From Trichomonas tenax (taxonomy: Eukaryota > Parabasalia > Trichomonadida > Trichomonadidae): a DNA stretch of 13,494 bases. A model generated the notes under the pieces. That model did not search any database. It was not told the DNA's origin and was given only the letters and a program-made list of their open reading frames with translations. The stretch covers positions 1 through 13,494 of the forward strand of contig JALKBU010001265.1 in the NCBI GenBank assembly GCA_023091735.1. The letters are read 5' to 3'. How positions within the stretch are numbered: the first letter of the stretch is position 1; each line of letters starts with the position of its first letter. A program made the position numbers and the translations under genes. Below, piece after piece: positions 7,255 through 13,494 of this stretch.

Positions 7255-7281
7255 GTGGTCGGAGGCTTTGCCTCCGACCAC
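7255..7281. repeat. Perfect 12-bp GC-rich hairpin
   Basis: GTGGTCGGAGGC (7255-7266), a TTT loop, then GCCTCCGACCAC (7270-7281) form a perfect 12-bp stem in otherwise AT-rich DNA. An A8 run lies just upstream (7245-7252). The surrounding 70-codon open frame (7090-7302) looks incidental. Possible roles are an RNA 3' end, a cruciform or the relic of a repeat; none is proven. Confidence 0.75.
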
Positions 7282-7301
7282 ATAACAAACACAAATAAAT
7301 G

Positions 7302-7603
7302 AACTAAAAATTCAAAAAAGCAAAAATAGCATTGATTTATTACATTACATGCAATGAAACTACGAAATCCCCATTTTGCGGCCAATGACTCTCAAATTCC
7401 CCAAAATCCTCATTTGCGATATTGAAATCGAACGTCACTTTTCCCAAAATTGAGTTCTCCAACTAAAAAATGGAGAAAGGTATTTAGTTTTCTTTGAAAT
7501 TGAAACTATGAATTCGGTGGAATTCCGCATCTAATGTATGATTCCCATTGTAAAAAGTTTTCCCCATTTTCCAAAAAAAAACACTTTTGATTGTAAAATG
7601 TGA
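7302..7603. other. Non-coding stretch with repeated TTCCCCATT words
   Basis: CCCCATT or close variants occur near 7224-7236, 7366-7376, 7438-7450, 7541-7550 and 7557-7570, leading into the nested hairpin at 7604-7655. No gene is seen. Confidence 0.45.
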
Positions 7604-7655
7604 TTTTTTCCCCATTTGGGGACGCATGTGGGGGAAGACCCCATATGGGAAAAAG
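7604..7655. repeat. Nested inverted repeats built from CCCCA/TGGGG
   Basis: CCCCA-TT-TGGGG (7610-7621) is followed by TGGGG-GAAGA-CCCCA (7629-7643) and CCCATATGGG (7640-7649). TTTTTCCCCA on the outside can pair with TGGGAAAAA at the far end. The four alternating arms allow several competing folds, either two adjacent hairpins or one long outer stem. Confidence 0.65.
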
Positions 7656-7659
7656 CCCG

Positions 7660-8006
7660 ATGGTTGCTTATTCGAAATGTATTAACCAATTTTTGTATAA
7701 ACGGGAAAAAAAAATTGTTTTTTAGGTTTAAAAATGATTTTTAGCTTTTTGACTGTGATTAATGCAATACAAATACTGGTGGCTGGCTATATTTTAGATG
7801 TGAACACATAAAACAGCTAAAAATAGAGTTTGGATCGAAATATCATGTCATTTATTTCAAGAAATGCTTTTTGTTATAAAATCAGTAGTGAATATCATCT
7901 GCAAGAGCTATGAAAACCAAATATTTCATTATCCTTGTAAAATAGCATATAGAAAAGGAGATCAATAGTTTATTCCAATAACAAAACAGCAATACGTAAT
8001 AAATAA
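7660..8006. other. AT-rich stretch, nothing recognised
   Basis: No open frame, RNA or clear repeat was found here by eye. Confidence 0.4.
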
Positions 8007-8310
8007 CTTAAAGGGCTTGATATCTATTGCATGCAAAATGCAAACAATTATAATGCTGTCTCTGTAAGTGAAAGAATGATGAGTTTATTTTTGCAACTCG
8101 AAATAAGCCGATAGATTCTTGATGATATTTATGTGTACTCATTATTAGGAAGAACCCGATCTGAGGGACCAGGCAGCAAGTCGGAAATATGCTTTTATGA
8201 AATCATTGATATACTGCTTTGCAGGTTTTAGAGAAATAAGACGAAAAACTGCGACAAAAGCGCATGCGGTGATAATAGAATCGTTACTTGTAAGATTTGA
8301 AGGTATTTGA
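8007..8310 (+). pseudogene. Decayed coding remnant, unknown family
   Basis: From an ATG at 8031 a plus-strand frame reads MQNANNYNAVSVSERMMS... It is interrupted by TAG at 8112-8114, continues as ILDDIYVYSLLGRTRSEG... and stops at TAG 8229-8231. An overlapping frame (8149-8310) is open for 53 codons as EEPDLRDQAASRKYAFMK and later RRKTATKAHAVIIESLL. The mixed codon composition and raised GC are unlike random AT-rich frames. Two internal stops and a likely frameshift near 8220 point to an old gene fragment. I do not recognise the family, and the true frame in the middle is undecided. Confidence 0.4.
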
Positions 8311-8569
8311 AATAAAATGTGAATTTCGAGTTACTGGACGATAATAACCAGCTGTGGTAATAAGATAAACTGTAGTTAAACATTTACATAAAGAGATTCA
8401 CCTATCATCTTTATTCTATGTATACTGTGTTTTGGGAATAGGTAACTCTTTTATCTCCGTAAATTAATCGAACGATAGAAAATGTACGTTAACTTTTGTT
8501 ATCCCAGCTTTCAGGTGATTTCATTTTTAGGAGTGAATATTTCTTTTCTATAGCTAAATAACCCAATGG
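8311..8569. other. Intergenic stretch before the inverted-repeat element
   Basis: AT-rich DNA with no frame or structure that I can support. Confidence 0.4.
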
Positions 8570-8870
8570 ACTTTATCGGAATAAAGTAGTTTAACTGAAT
8601 TAAGTACCTTTTTCCCGATAAACTCAATTAGGAATAACCGCCGGAATTTGTCGTTGGAATAATGGAGTTTATCCGTTTTTCCATAAATATATGGAATTAT
8701 TGCCCCTATTGGAATTAAGATTTAAGTAGATATAGTCTATTGGAATAAAGTTCCTTTTATTCTTCAAATCTGAAATAATAAAGGAATTGCAAATAAATAT
8801 AAGGTTAAATCCATTAGTGAAAAAACGGTAAAGTGCTTAATTCCGTTAAACTACTTTATTCCGATAAAGT
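8570..8870. mobile_element. MITE-like element with 38-bp terminal inverted repeats
   Basis: The left end (8570-8607) and right end (8833-8870) are inverted copies, 36 of 38 positions matching by eye, around about 225 bp of interior. Each end opens with ACTTTATCGGAATAAAGT, itself a 7-bp stem (ACTTTAT/ATAAAGT) with a CGGA loop. The interior carries the word GGAATAA/GGAATTA at 8631, 8656, 8693, 8711 and 8742, plus one in the left arm. It has no coding capacity, so it would be non-autonomous. No clear target-site duplication is seen, and the superfamily is unknown. A structured foldback repeat is the alternative. Confidence 0.6.
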
Positions 8871-9557
8871 TTAATGTACTGCCATCAAACGAATAATCTA
8901 ATTAAAAAAATAATTTTCTAAAATCATAATGTGATCTTTGATTTGATATATGTAATATGTGTTAAGGCTATTTTGATGATATAAAACAATTTTGAATTTT
9001 AAAAATCAAAATAACTATGAAAATACAAAACTGCATATCAAAAAAGTCTAAAATTGAGGGGAGATAAATAAGTAATTGAGAGCAATAGAAAACGATGAGT
9101 TTTGGGTTAAGACTCTATACACATTTGTAATGCATTATCAATCGATTCCAAATTTTTCATTTTTATTTATAAATAATGAAAATGTGATTCTAAATAGTTA
9201 ACGTAGAGACATATGTTGGTAATATAAAACCATCACAAAATTGTGAACCACCCACAATATTTTTTCAATATTTCTGTTGCGATCGCTTTTTCGAAAAATT
9301 TTTGTGTATCTTGGAAATTATCGTTGCATTTTGACATAATAAGAAAATGATAATATTTCAACCTTTTGTTGTTTCCCATCTTCTTTTCAAATTTTAAATA
9401 TATTAAAAATTTTGTTGTTAAAGGCTTTATTTTTAAATTTAGCCCACTTTGATAATCAAATTTTGTTTTTCAGATATTAACAATTATTCTGTGAGATTAA
9501 ATAACTCACAATTTATTGAGAGTGGCGTAAAGTTTATATCAAATATTGAGGGGAAAA
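8871..9557. other. AT-rich region upstream of the Myb gene
   Basis: No gene is seen. Short palindromes GCGATCGC and TTTTTCGAAAAA lie close together near 9279-9300. Confidence 0.45.
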
Positions 9558-9558
9558 T

Positions 9559-9565
9559 TATCGTC
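9559..9565 (-). promoter_or_regulatory. Candidate Myb recognition site (GACGATA)
   Basis: TATCGTC on the plus strand reads GACGATA on the minus strand. It resembles the ACGATA core reported for Trichomonas Myb regulators. It lies about 35-41 bp upstream of the predicted transcription start of the Myb gene, so autoregulation is conceivable. A 7-mer match alone is weak. Confidence 0.3.
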
Positions 9566-9597
9566 TTTAACTTGAACATCAAAATTTTTTAATAAAA

Positions 9598-9602
9598 TCA
9601 TT
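9598..9602 (+). promoter_or_regulatory. Initiator (TCATT) of the Myb gene
   Basis: TCATT fits the trichomonad initiator TCA-Y-W, with the A at 9600 as +1. It is 11 nt before the ATG, matching the short leaders typical of trichomonad mRNAs. Confidence 0.55.
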
Positions 9603-9610
9603 ATTTATAA

Positions 9611-10171
9611 ATGAAAGGGCGAACACTAACCTCGAAGGAGAAAAGGCTTCACCCGAGGGATAAGTTTACCCCGGAAGAGGACATCAAGATCAAGAAGCTT
9701 GTGCAGAAATACGGCGAAAACGATTGGAAGAAAGTTGCTGCAAAGATGAAAGGCAGAAATGTAAGACAGTGCCGCGAACGCTGGAAAAACTACCTCTCAC
9801 CAAGTATTGATTGGAGTGCTTGGTCGGAAGAAGAAGATAAGCTTTTAATCGAAAAATATAGAGAACTCGGCCCAAAGTGGAAAGTCCTCTCTTCTCTCTT
9901 CTCAAAGAGAACAGAAATCATTGTAAAAAATAGGATGAACAAAATATTAAGGAAAATTAATAAAGGCAAATATCGAAATAATTTAATGAGCGAATTTAGT
10001 TCTTCGCTCGATGTTAAGGCTGAAAAGAAGAATGAAATCGAAGATTTCTTCAAGCAACTCGATGTTGAATACCAGAAACTCCAGAACAAGTTTATTACAA
10101 CTTGCAGTATAAATCCTGAAGACTGGGACTCCAACTTCGACATTCTTTTCATGCCTGAATTTGTTGTTTAA
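9611..10171 (+). CDS. Myb R2R3-type DNA-binding protein
   Basis: This 186-residue nuclear regulator has two Myb repeats. Repeat 1 spans about residues 19-62: FTPEEDIKI opens it, W39 and W58 are the structural tryptophans, and GRNVRQCRERWKNYL (48-62) is the recognition helix. The first tryptophan position is Phe19. Repeat 2 spans about 68-114 with W71 (WSEEED), W90 and a recognition helix KRTEIIVKNRMNKI. The last tryptophan position is Met109, and Arg-Asn before it is kept. A basic linker (KILRKINKGKYR) and an acidic, helix-prone tail with EIEDFFKQLDVEYQKLQNKF follow. The small size and RQCRERW motif match the greatly expanded trichomonad Myb family, some of which control iron-responsive adhesin genes. 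The targets of this one are unknown. The ATG at 9611 is supported by the initiator 11 nt upstream. The stop TAA is followed directly by TAAA. Confidence 0.93.
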   Translation: MKGRTLTSKEKRLHPRDKFTPEEDIKIKKLVQKYGENDWKKVAAKMKGRNVRQCRERWKNYLSPSIDWSAWSEEEDKLLIEKYRELGPKWKVLSSLFSKRTEIIVKNRMNKILRKINKGKYRNNLMSEFSSSLDVKAEKKNEIEDFFKQLDVEYQKLQNKFITTCSINPEDWDSNFDILFMPEFVV

Positions 10172-10175
10172 TAAA
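10172..10175 (+). terminator. TAAA polyadenylation signal after the Myb stop
   Basis: TAAA abuts the stop codon TAA, the placement described for trichomonad mRNA 3'-end signals. Confidence 0.45.
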
Positions 10176-11107
10176 TAGTATTTCTATCTATCGGATAAAC
10201 CGAATCATAAAGGTTCCAACAATCTAATAAAGGCTTAAACATAAGAATATATGTAATTTTTTAATTTAAGAGTCTAAACAATTGATTTCGTATAATCAAA
10301 TTTTATATTCTTTTTATCCATCGTACTTGGTTCCATAATCTAATAACAAACTAAAAATTTGTCAATTTCTATAATAGTTTACCATTATATTATTCATGTT
10401 ATTGAGTTGCTATTAAATATCTTTAACACCATGAATGGTAAATATAATGATTAACAATCAATATTGATTATCTATGACATGTAAATTGTGGGCATAGTGC
10501 TGTTTTTGTTTAATATGATATTTAATTTTTCCAACCTTCATTGATAAAGAACAATAATGAATAATGACAAATATTAAGGATCTTAAGATCAAAAACTCAA
10601 AAGGTTTCGTTTAAATACATGATATAAACAGTCTAAAAACACTCATAGAACAAAATATATCTCATGACAAAATAATAAAGCATAATATATCAAAAGTACT
10701 TCGAAACATGATTATATGCAAGCTATATAATCAATTTATAATGGAGTAATTACTTTAATCGGCTTTTTGATATTCTCAAAATTAATAAATTTGATTTCCT
10801 TATATTAATTACTTAAATGTTGAATTGCTTTGGACAGAGACTTTATGTGTTGATATAATAAAGTAGATTTTACGTGAATAATATTTTTGATATTGAGCAA
10901 CAAAGTCTGATCACTGTTGTGCTAATGAGTGTAGAAGAGCTCATGGTATTTGGATTATTATTAATGAGATTTATGATAGATTTAATATTGCATTAAAAAA
11001 TAAACACGAATTAATGGACAAAAGTTATTCCAAAACAAACATTATCTGTTTGAAAATAGTATAATATGATAGATAGGAATAAATGCATGAAAATTTTTTT
11101 GTTTGGA
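10176..11107. other. AT-rich region between the Myb and Rpn10 genes
   Basis: This separates the 3' ends of two converging genes. No frame or RNA is supported. It holds one copy of TTTACATGTCA on the minus strand (10475-10485). Confidence 0.5.
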
Positions 11108-11893
11108 TTAATCTTTGTGATTTGTGTTAGTTTTCTTCTTCTTTGTTTCCTTTGAAGGCAATTGTTTCGCTGACGGAGCTTTCTTCGTTACTTTTGGATC
11201 CATAACATTTGGAAAATCATTATTGAACCATTCTGGATTTTCTTTATGTTTTGAGACCTTCAAAGCGTTGTATAGTTCAGGATCCGTGCGTTGAAGTTTA
11301 GAATTGATATTTGGAAATTCATCTTTCTTTAATCCGATTGATGATGCTAAAACGAAGTCAGCAACAATCGTTGGACAACGTTTTATGTGCATGAACACAG
11401 ATTTTGAGTTATTTCCATTCATTTTTCTCAAAGTTTCAACATTTTGAACATGTGAGCCGATAACAACAATGTCAATGATAACATTATTATCTGTTGCAAG
11501 CTTTTCGATGATATTTGCTGTTTCATCGTTCATTGGACAATCTGACGAAATTAATATTAAAATTCTTTTTTCTGTTGGAACTGTGATTCCATTTTTAAGC
11601 GCCAACATCGCGAACTTAACACTCTGAAGTATATCGATTGATTCCTTTCCGCGTTTAATATTTTGAAGAGAATTATTAATGAATGTTGGATTTGGAGTCA
11701 ACGAAGAACGTATTCCAAATTCAGGCCTCGACATTGTTATAGTGCCAACTTGACTGTTTGGACTTGTATTTGAAAAATTTTGCGCTAATCGCTCAGCACA
11801 TGTTGTTTGGGCTGCCAATCTGTTGGGATTAAAGTCTTCGTTGATTGTTATAGGAGAATTATCAATGAGAATCATCGTTGCTCGATAATTCAT
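11108..11893 (-). CDS. RPN10: 26S proteasome ubiquitin receptor Rpn10 (PSMD4)
   Basis: The 261-residue protein is close in length to yeast Rpn10 (268) and shorter than animal S5a. Residues 1 to about 190 form the VWA domain that docks on the proteasome lid and base. TMILIDNS (6-13) matches the family's first strand and DNS metal-site loop. LAAQTTCAERLAQN, VGTITMSRPEF, LTPNPT, LKNG and RILILISSDCP follow in the expected order. A single ubiquitin-interacting motif sits at about 204-218, DPELYNALKVSKHKE. It keeps the Ala and Ser of the consensus, but its usual LALAL core reads LYNAL and the acidic tail is basic, so ubiquitin binding may be weak. The C-terminus is Lys/Pro-rich and disordered. The ATG at 11893 fits the family start, and a TCATA initiator lies 23 nt upstream. 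The role is capture of ubiquitinated proteins at the 26S proteasome. Identity comes from recognition of the family. Confidence 0.93.
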   Translation of the reverse strand: MNYRATMILIDNSPITINEDFNPNRLAAQTTCAERLAQNFSNTSPNSQVGTITMSRPEFGIRSSLTPNPTFINNSLQNIKRGKESIDILQSVKFAMLALKNGITVPTEKRILILISSDCPMNDETANIIEKLATDNNVIIDIVVIGSHVQNVETLRKMNGNNSKSVFMHIKRCPTIVADFVLASSIGLKKDEFPNINSKLQRTDPELYNALKVSKHKENPEWFNNDFPNVMDPKVTKKAPSAKQLPSKETKKKKTNTNHKD

Positions 11894-11913
11894 CTTTCGA
11901 CTTTTCGGCCTGA

Positions 11914-11918
11914 TATGA
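11914..11918 (-). promoter_or_regulatory. Initiator-like TCATA of Rpn10
   Basis: Minus-strand TCATA fits TCA-Y-W with +1 at 11916, 23 nt before the ATG. This is a slightly long leader for a trichomonad. The match is short, so support is moderate. Confidence 0.4.
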
Positions 11919-11931
11919 ATAACCTTAATTG

Positions 11932-11942
11932 TTTACATGTCA
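11932..11942 (-). promoter_or_regulatory. TGACATGTAAA element upstream of Rpn10
   Basis: This is one of the window's recurrent 11-mers. It is 39-49 bp upstream of the Rpn10 ATG and about 16 bp before the predicted initiator, a position consistent with a promoter element. Function is inferred. Confidence 0.35.
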
Positions 11943-12594
11943 GATTGTATTGCTTTTTTTCTTCGGTAACTTTGTTTCATTAGAAATTCATTAGTTTTGA
12001 TAATCAATATCATATTTTACAATATAAATATAATATATAAGACTTACTGTTTATATTACACTGATCTCATTAAAATTGTTTAGTGAAGAAAGCTCCAAAA
12101 GTTGATTTTTTGTTACTTGCAATTTTAAAGAATTTTGAACTTTGATCAAGATTCAGGATCATTTATGGAGCTTTTAATCTTTATAAACATATAGCGCTTT
12201 GAAAGTAAATTATATTTTCAAATATGTTTTTGTTTGAAAACTAAATTTGTGTAATAAATTGAATTCAATTATTCTCAATAATTGTGTTCATATAAAAATC
12301 ATCCAAGATTTAAAAGTTCCTCAAGGAAAAATATTTAAATTTGTGTTGTAAAATAATTATCAATGATAAAAAAACCAAATTGCAAATATCATTTGAAAAA
12401 TTAAAACAGTATTGTTATTTAAAACCTACATATCAGGTACATTATGGCGTTTATTCGCTATATGATTAAAAATACACAAATATGGCAGTATTTGATATAA
12501 AATGTGTAAATAGGGATTCTACATGAAAAAACAATCTGCTATTGATTCGCCATATCACAGTAACTCTTAAATCCGGCCTTTGATACTTAAATGG
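11943..12594. other. AT-rich stretch, nothing recognised
   Basis: No convincing open frame, RNA or long repeat is seen between the Rpn10 upstream region and the gene remnant. Confidence 0.45.
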
Positions 12595-12774
12595 TTATTT
12601 TCCAAAAATAATCGAAATCGTATCATTAACAAATTCAGCTTTCGCTTCCCATATATAGGACTTTATCTTATCTGTCTGCTTAGCGCTAATCAGCTTTAAT
12701 TTATCGATTGTATTTTCATATATAACGTAAAAAATTGGCAGTATTTTTCCTTCTGCGGTGTAGTCCCGCGACCT
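12595..12774 (-). pseudogene. C-terminal remnant of an unidentified gene
   Basis: A minus-strand frame of 59 codons reads RSRDYTAEGKILPIFYVIYE, then NTIDKLKLISAKQTDKIKSY and IWEAKAEFVNDTISIIFGK, and ends at TAA (12595-12597). Composition is balanced and protein-like with no low complexity, unlike chance frames here. It has no ATG. A TGA (12775-12777) blocks it just upstream, and seven codons beyond lies the inverted-repeat element at 12797. An alternative frame across the element edge has an ATG inside its left arm and runs 42 codons (MKVLSNRKNMHHIKSYEG...). The simplest reading is a gene that lost its 5' part or was interrupted by the element. The family is not recognised. Confidence 0.45.
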
Positions 12775-12796
12775 TCATAACTTTTTATATGATGCA

Positions 12797-13329
12797 TATT
12801 TTTTCGATTTGAAAGTACTTTCATGAACTTATTGATAGTTGTCTATCCAGTGGTATAAGTGGCACAGTCTATATATCTATCAAATCATTGATTGCATTAC
12901 AAATCGTCCAAAAATATACGATTTTCAGCATAAATGTATGCGCTACTATGCAGCATATGATATTTCTATGTGTATTATTGATTCAAATGCCTCTTATACG
13001 CTTAAAATTAAAAATGCAACTAATTCGTTAATTGATTTGAGGGCGATTATACACATGAAAGTTATTTAATTTGATGGGATTTGGATTTGCAGCTGTAATA
13101 ATGTAAAATTTTAGAATTTTAGCTTTGGCATTGAAAAAAAAATTATGCGCTGAGACACCATCTTTCCTCAGCGCTGCATATTAGTGCATACATTTATGCT
13201 GGAAATCGTATATTTTCGGACTATTTGAAATGCAAACAATGATTTGATAGATGTATAGACTGTGCCACTTACACCACTGGATAGACAACTATCAATAAGT
13301 TCATGAAAGTACTTTCAAATCGAAAAATA
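12797..13329. mobile_element. 533-bp MITE-like element with about 157-bp inverted repeats
   Basis: The left arm (12797-12954) and right arm (13173-13329) are inverted copies. By hand alignment they differ at nine positions plus one T in the terminal T-run, about 94% identity. TA flanks both ends (12797-12798 and 13328-13329), the target duplication typical of Tc1/mariner-type elements. Each arm has a subterminal perfect palindrome GAAAGTACTTTC (12811-12822 and 13305-13316). The 218-bp interior has no gene. The 76-codon frame across the left arm starts at a non-ATG codon and is not credible. At the inner edge of the right arm, GCGCTGAG (13147-13154) and CTCAGCGC (13167-13174) form an 8-bp hairpin. 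It is probably a non-autonomous DNA transposon. The superfamily is inferred only from TA. Confidence 0.8.
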
Positions 13330-13494
13330 GATTATTACAGCCTGAAATTATCAATATGATGACAACTAAAAAATTTAATATTTCTTCTTCCTTCTTGTAT
13401 TTCTACTGAATTATATTCTGGAATAAAGATCAAAGTCTATAATTTTATTCATTTTTAAAAGATATTATAAAATATTAATTTTGACGTCTTTTTA
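13330..13494 (-). other. Possible coding scraps beside the element
   Basis: On the minus strand a frame of about 33 codons with sequence IPEYNSVEIQEGRRNIKFFS ends in TAA within a few bases of the element. An ATG in another frame (MNKIIDFDLYSRI) lies just upstream of it. They could be the 5' part of the gene remnant on the other side of the element, but the evidence is thin. Confidence 0.2.

Noticed and set aside
7090..7302. 70-codon plus-strand frame
   Set aside because: Despite an ATG it is AT-driven, and its last third reads through the perfect hairpin, so the sequence is better explained by the hairpin.
9790..10152. 120-codon minus-strand frame under the Myb gene
   Set aside because: It is a shadow of a confidently identified Myb coding region on the other strand.
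12839..13069. 76-codon plus-strand frame
   Set aside because: It uses a non-ATG start and lies in the left arm and interior of the inverted-repeat element. The mirrored right arm has no matching frame.
1..13494. CRISPR array, bacterial operon or phage-like module
   Set aside because: There are no regularly spaced identical repeats and no ribosome-binding sites, and the identified genes are eukaryotic (ARPC3, Rpn10, Myb).

Overview
The window looks like a nuclear fragment from an anaerobic flagellate protist of the Parabasalia, most like Trichomonas or Tritrichomonas. This is inferred from gene types and gene signals, not from any search. The DNA is very AT-rich. All recognisable genes read as single uninterrupted frames. 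Stop codons run into TAAA, the polyadenylation signal known from Trichomonas. Matches to the trichomonad initiator (TCA followed by pyrimidine and A/T) lie 11-23 nt before some ATGs. A two-repeat Myb protein with the RQCRERW signature and a beta-helix surface-protein fragment fit the same group. Species cannot be fixed from sequence alone.

Layout: 1-569 is non-coding. 570-1115 (-) encodes the Arp2/3 complex subunit ARPC3, with a compact promoter to 1186. 1500-1690 holds a short tandem repeat and a tRNA-Gly(GCC) gene or pseudogene. 1824-2534 (+) is a fragment of a cysteine-containing beta-helix protein. 3115-4380 (-) is a type II membrane glycosyltransferase of the GT61/DUF563 type whose start appears to be broken by one extra base in a homopolymer. 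4411-9557 is a long gene desert of decayed coding scraps, hairpins, clustered short motifs and one small inverted-repeat element (8570-8870). 9611-10171 (+) is a Myb R2R3 regulator with its own initiator and a candidate Myb site upstream. 11108-11893 (-) encodes the proteasome ubiquitin receptor Rpn10. 12595-12774 (-) is a clear remnant of an unidentified gene, and 12797-13329 is a 533-bp MITE-like element with about 157-bp inverted repeats flanked by TA.

The genes do not form a pathway. ARPC3 serves actin nucleation, Rpn10 proteasomal substrate capture, GT61 glycan building in the secretory pathway, and Myb transcription control. What may link them is shared regulatory vocabulary. A TTTGCG(CG)GGCAAA block occurs before ARPC3 and twice more in the desert. 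An 11-mer TTTACATGTCA/TTTACATGACA occurs six times, once just upstream of Rpn10. The most unusual material is the non-coding structure: the two inverted-repeat elements, the nested CCCCA/TGGGG hairpins at 7604-7655, and the perfect GC-rich hairpin at 7255-7281. I did not find a convincing new multi-gene system.
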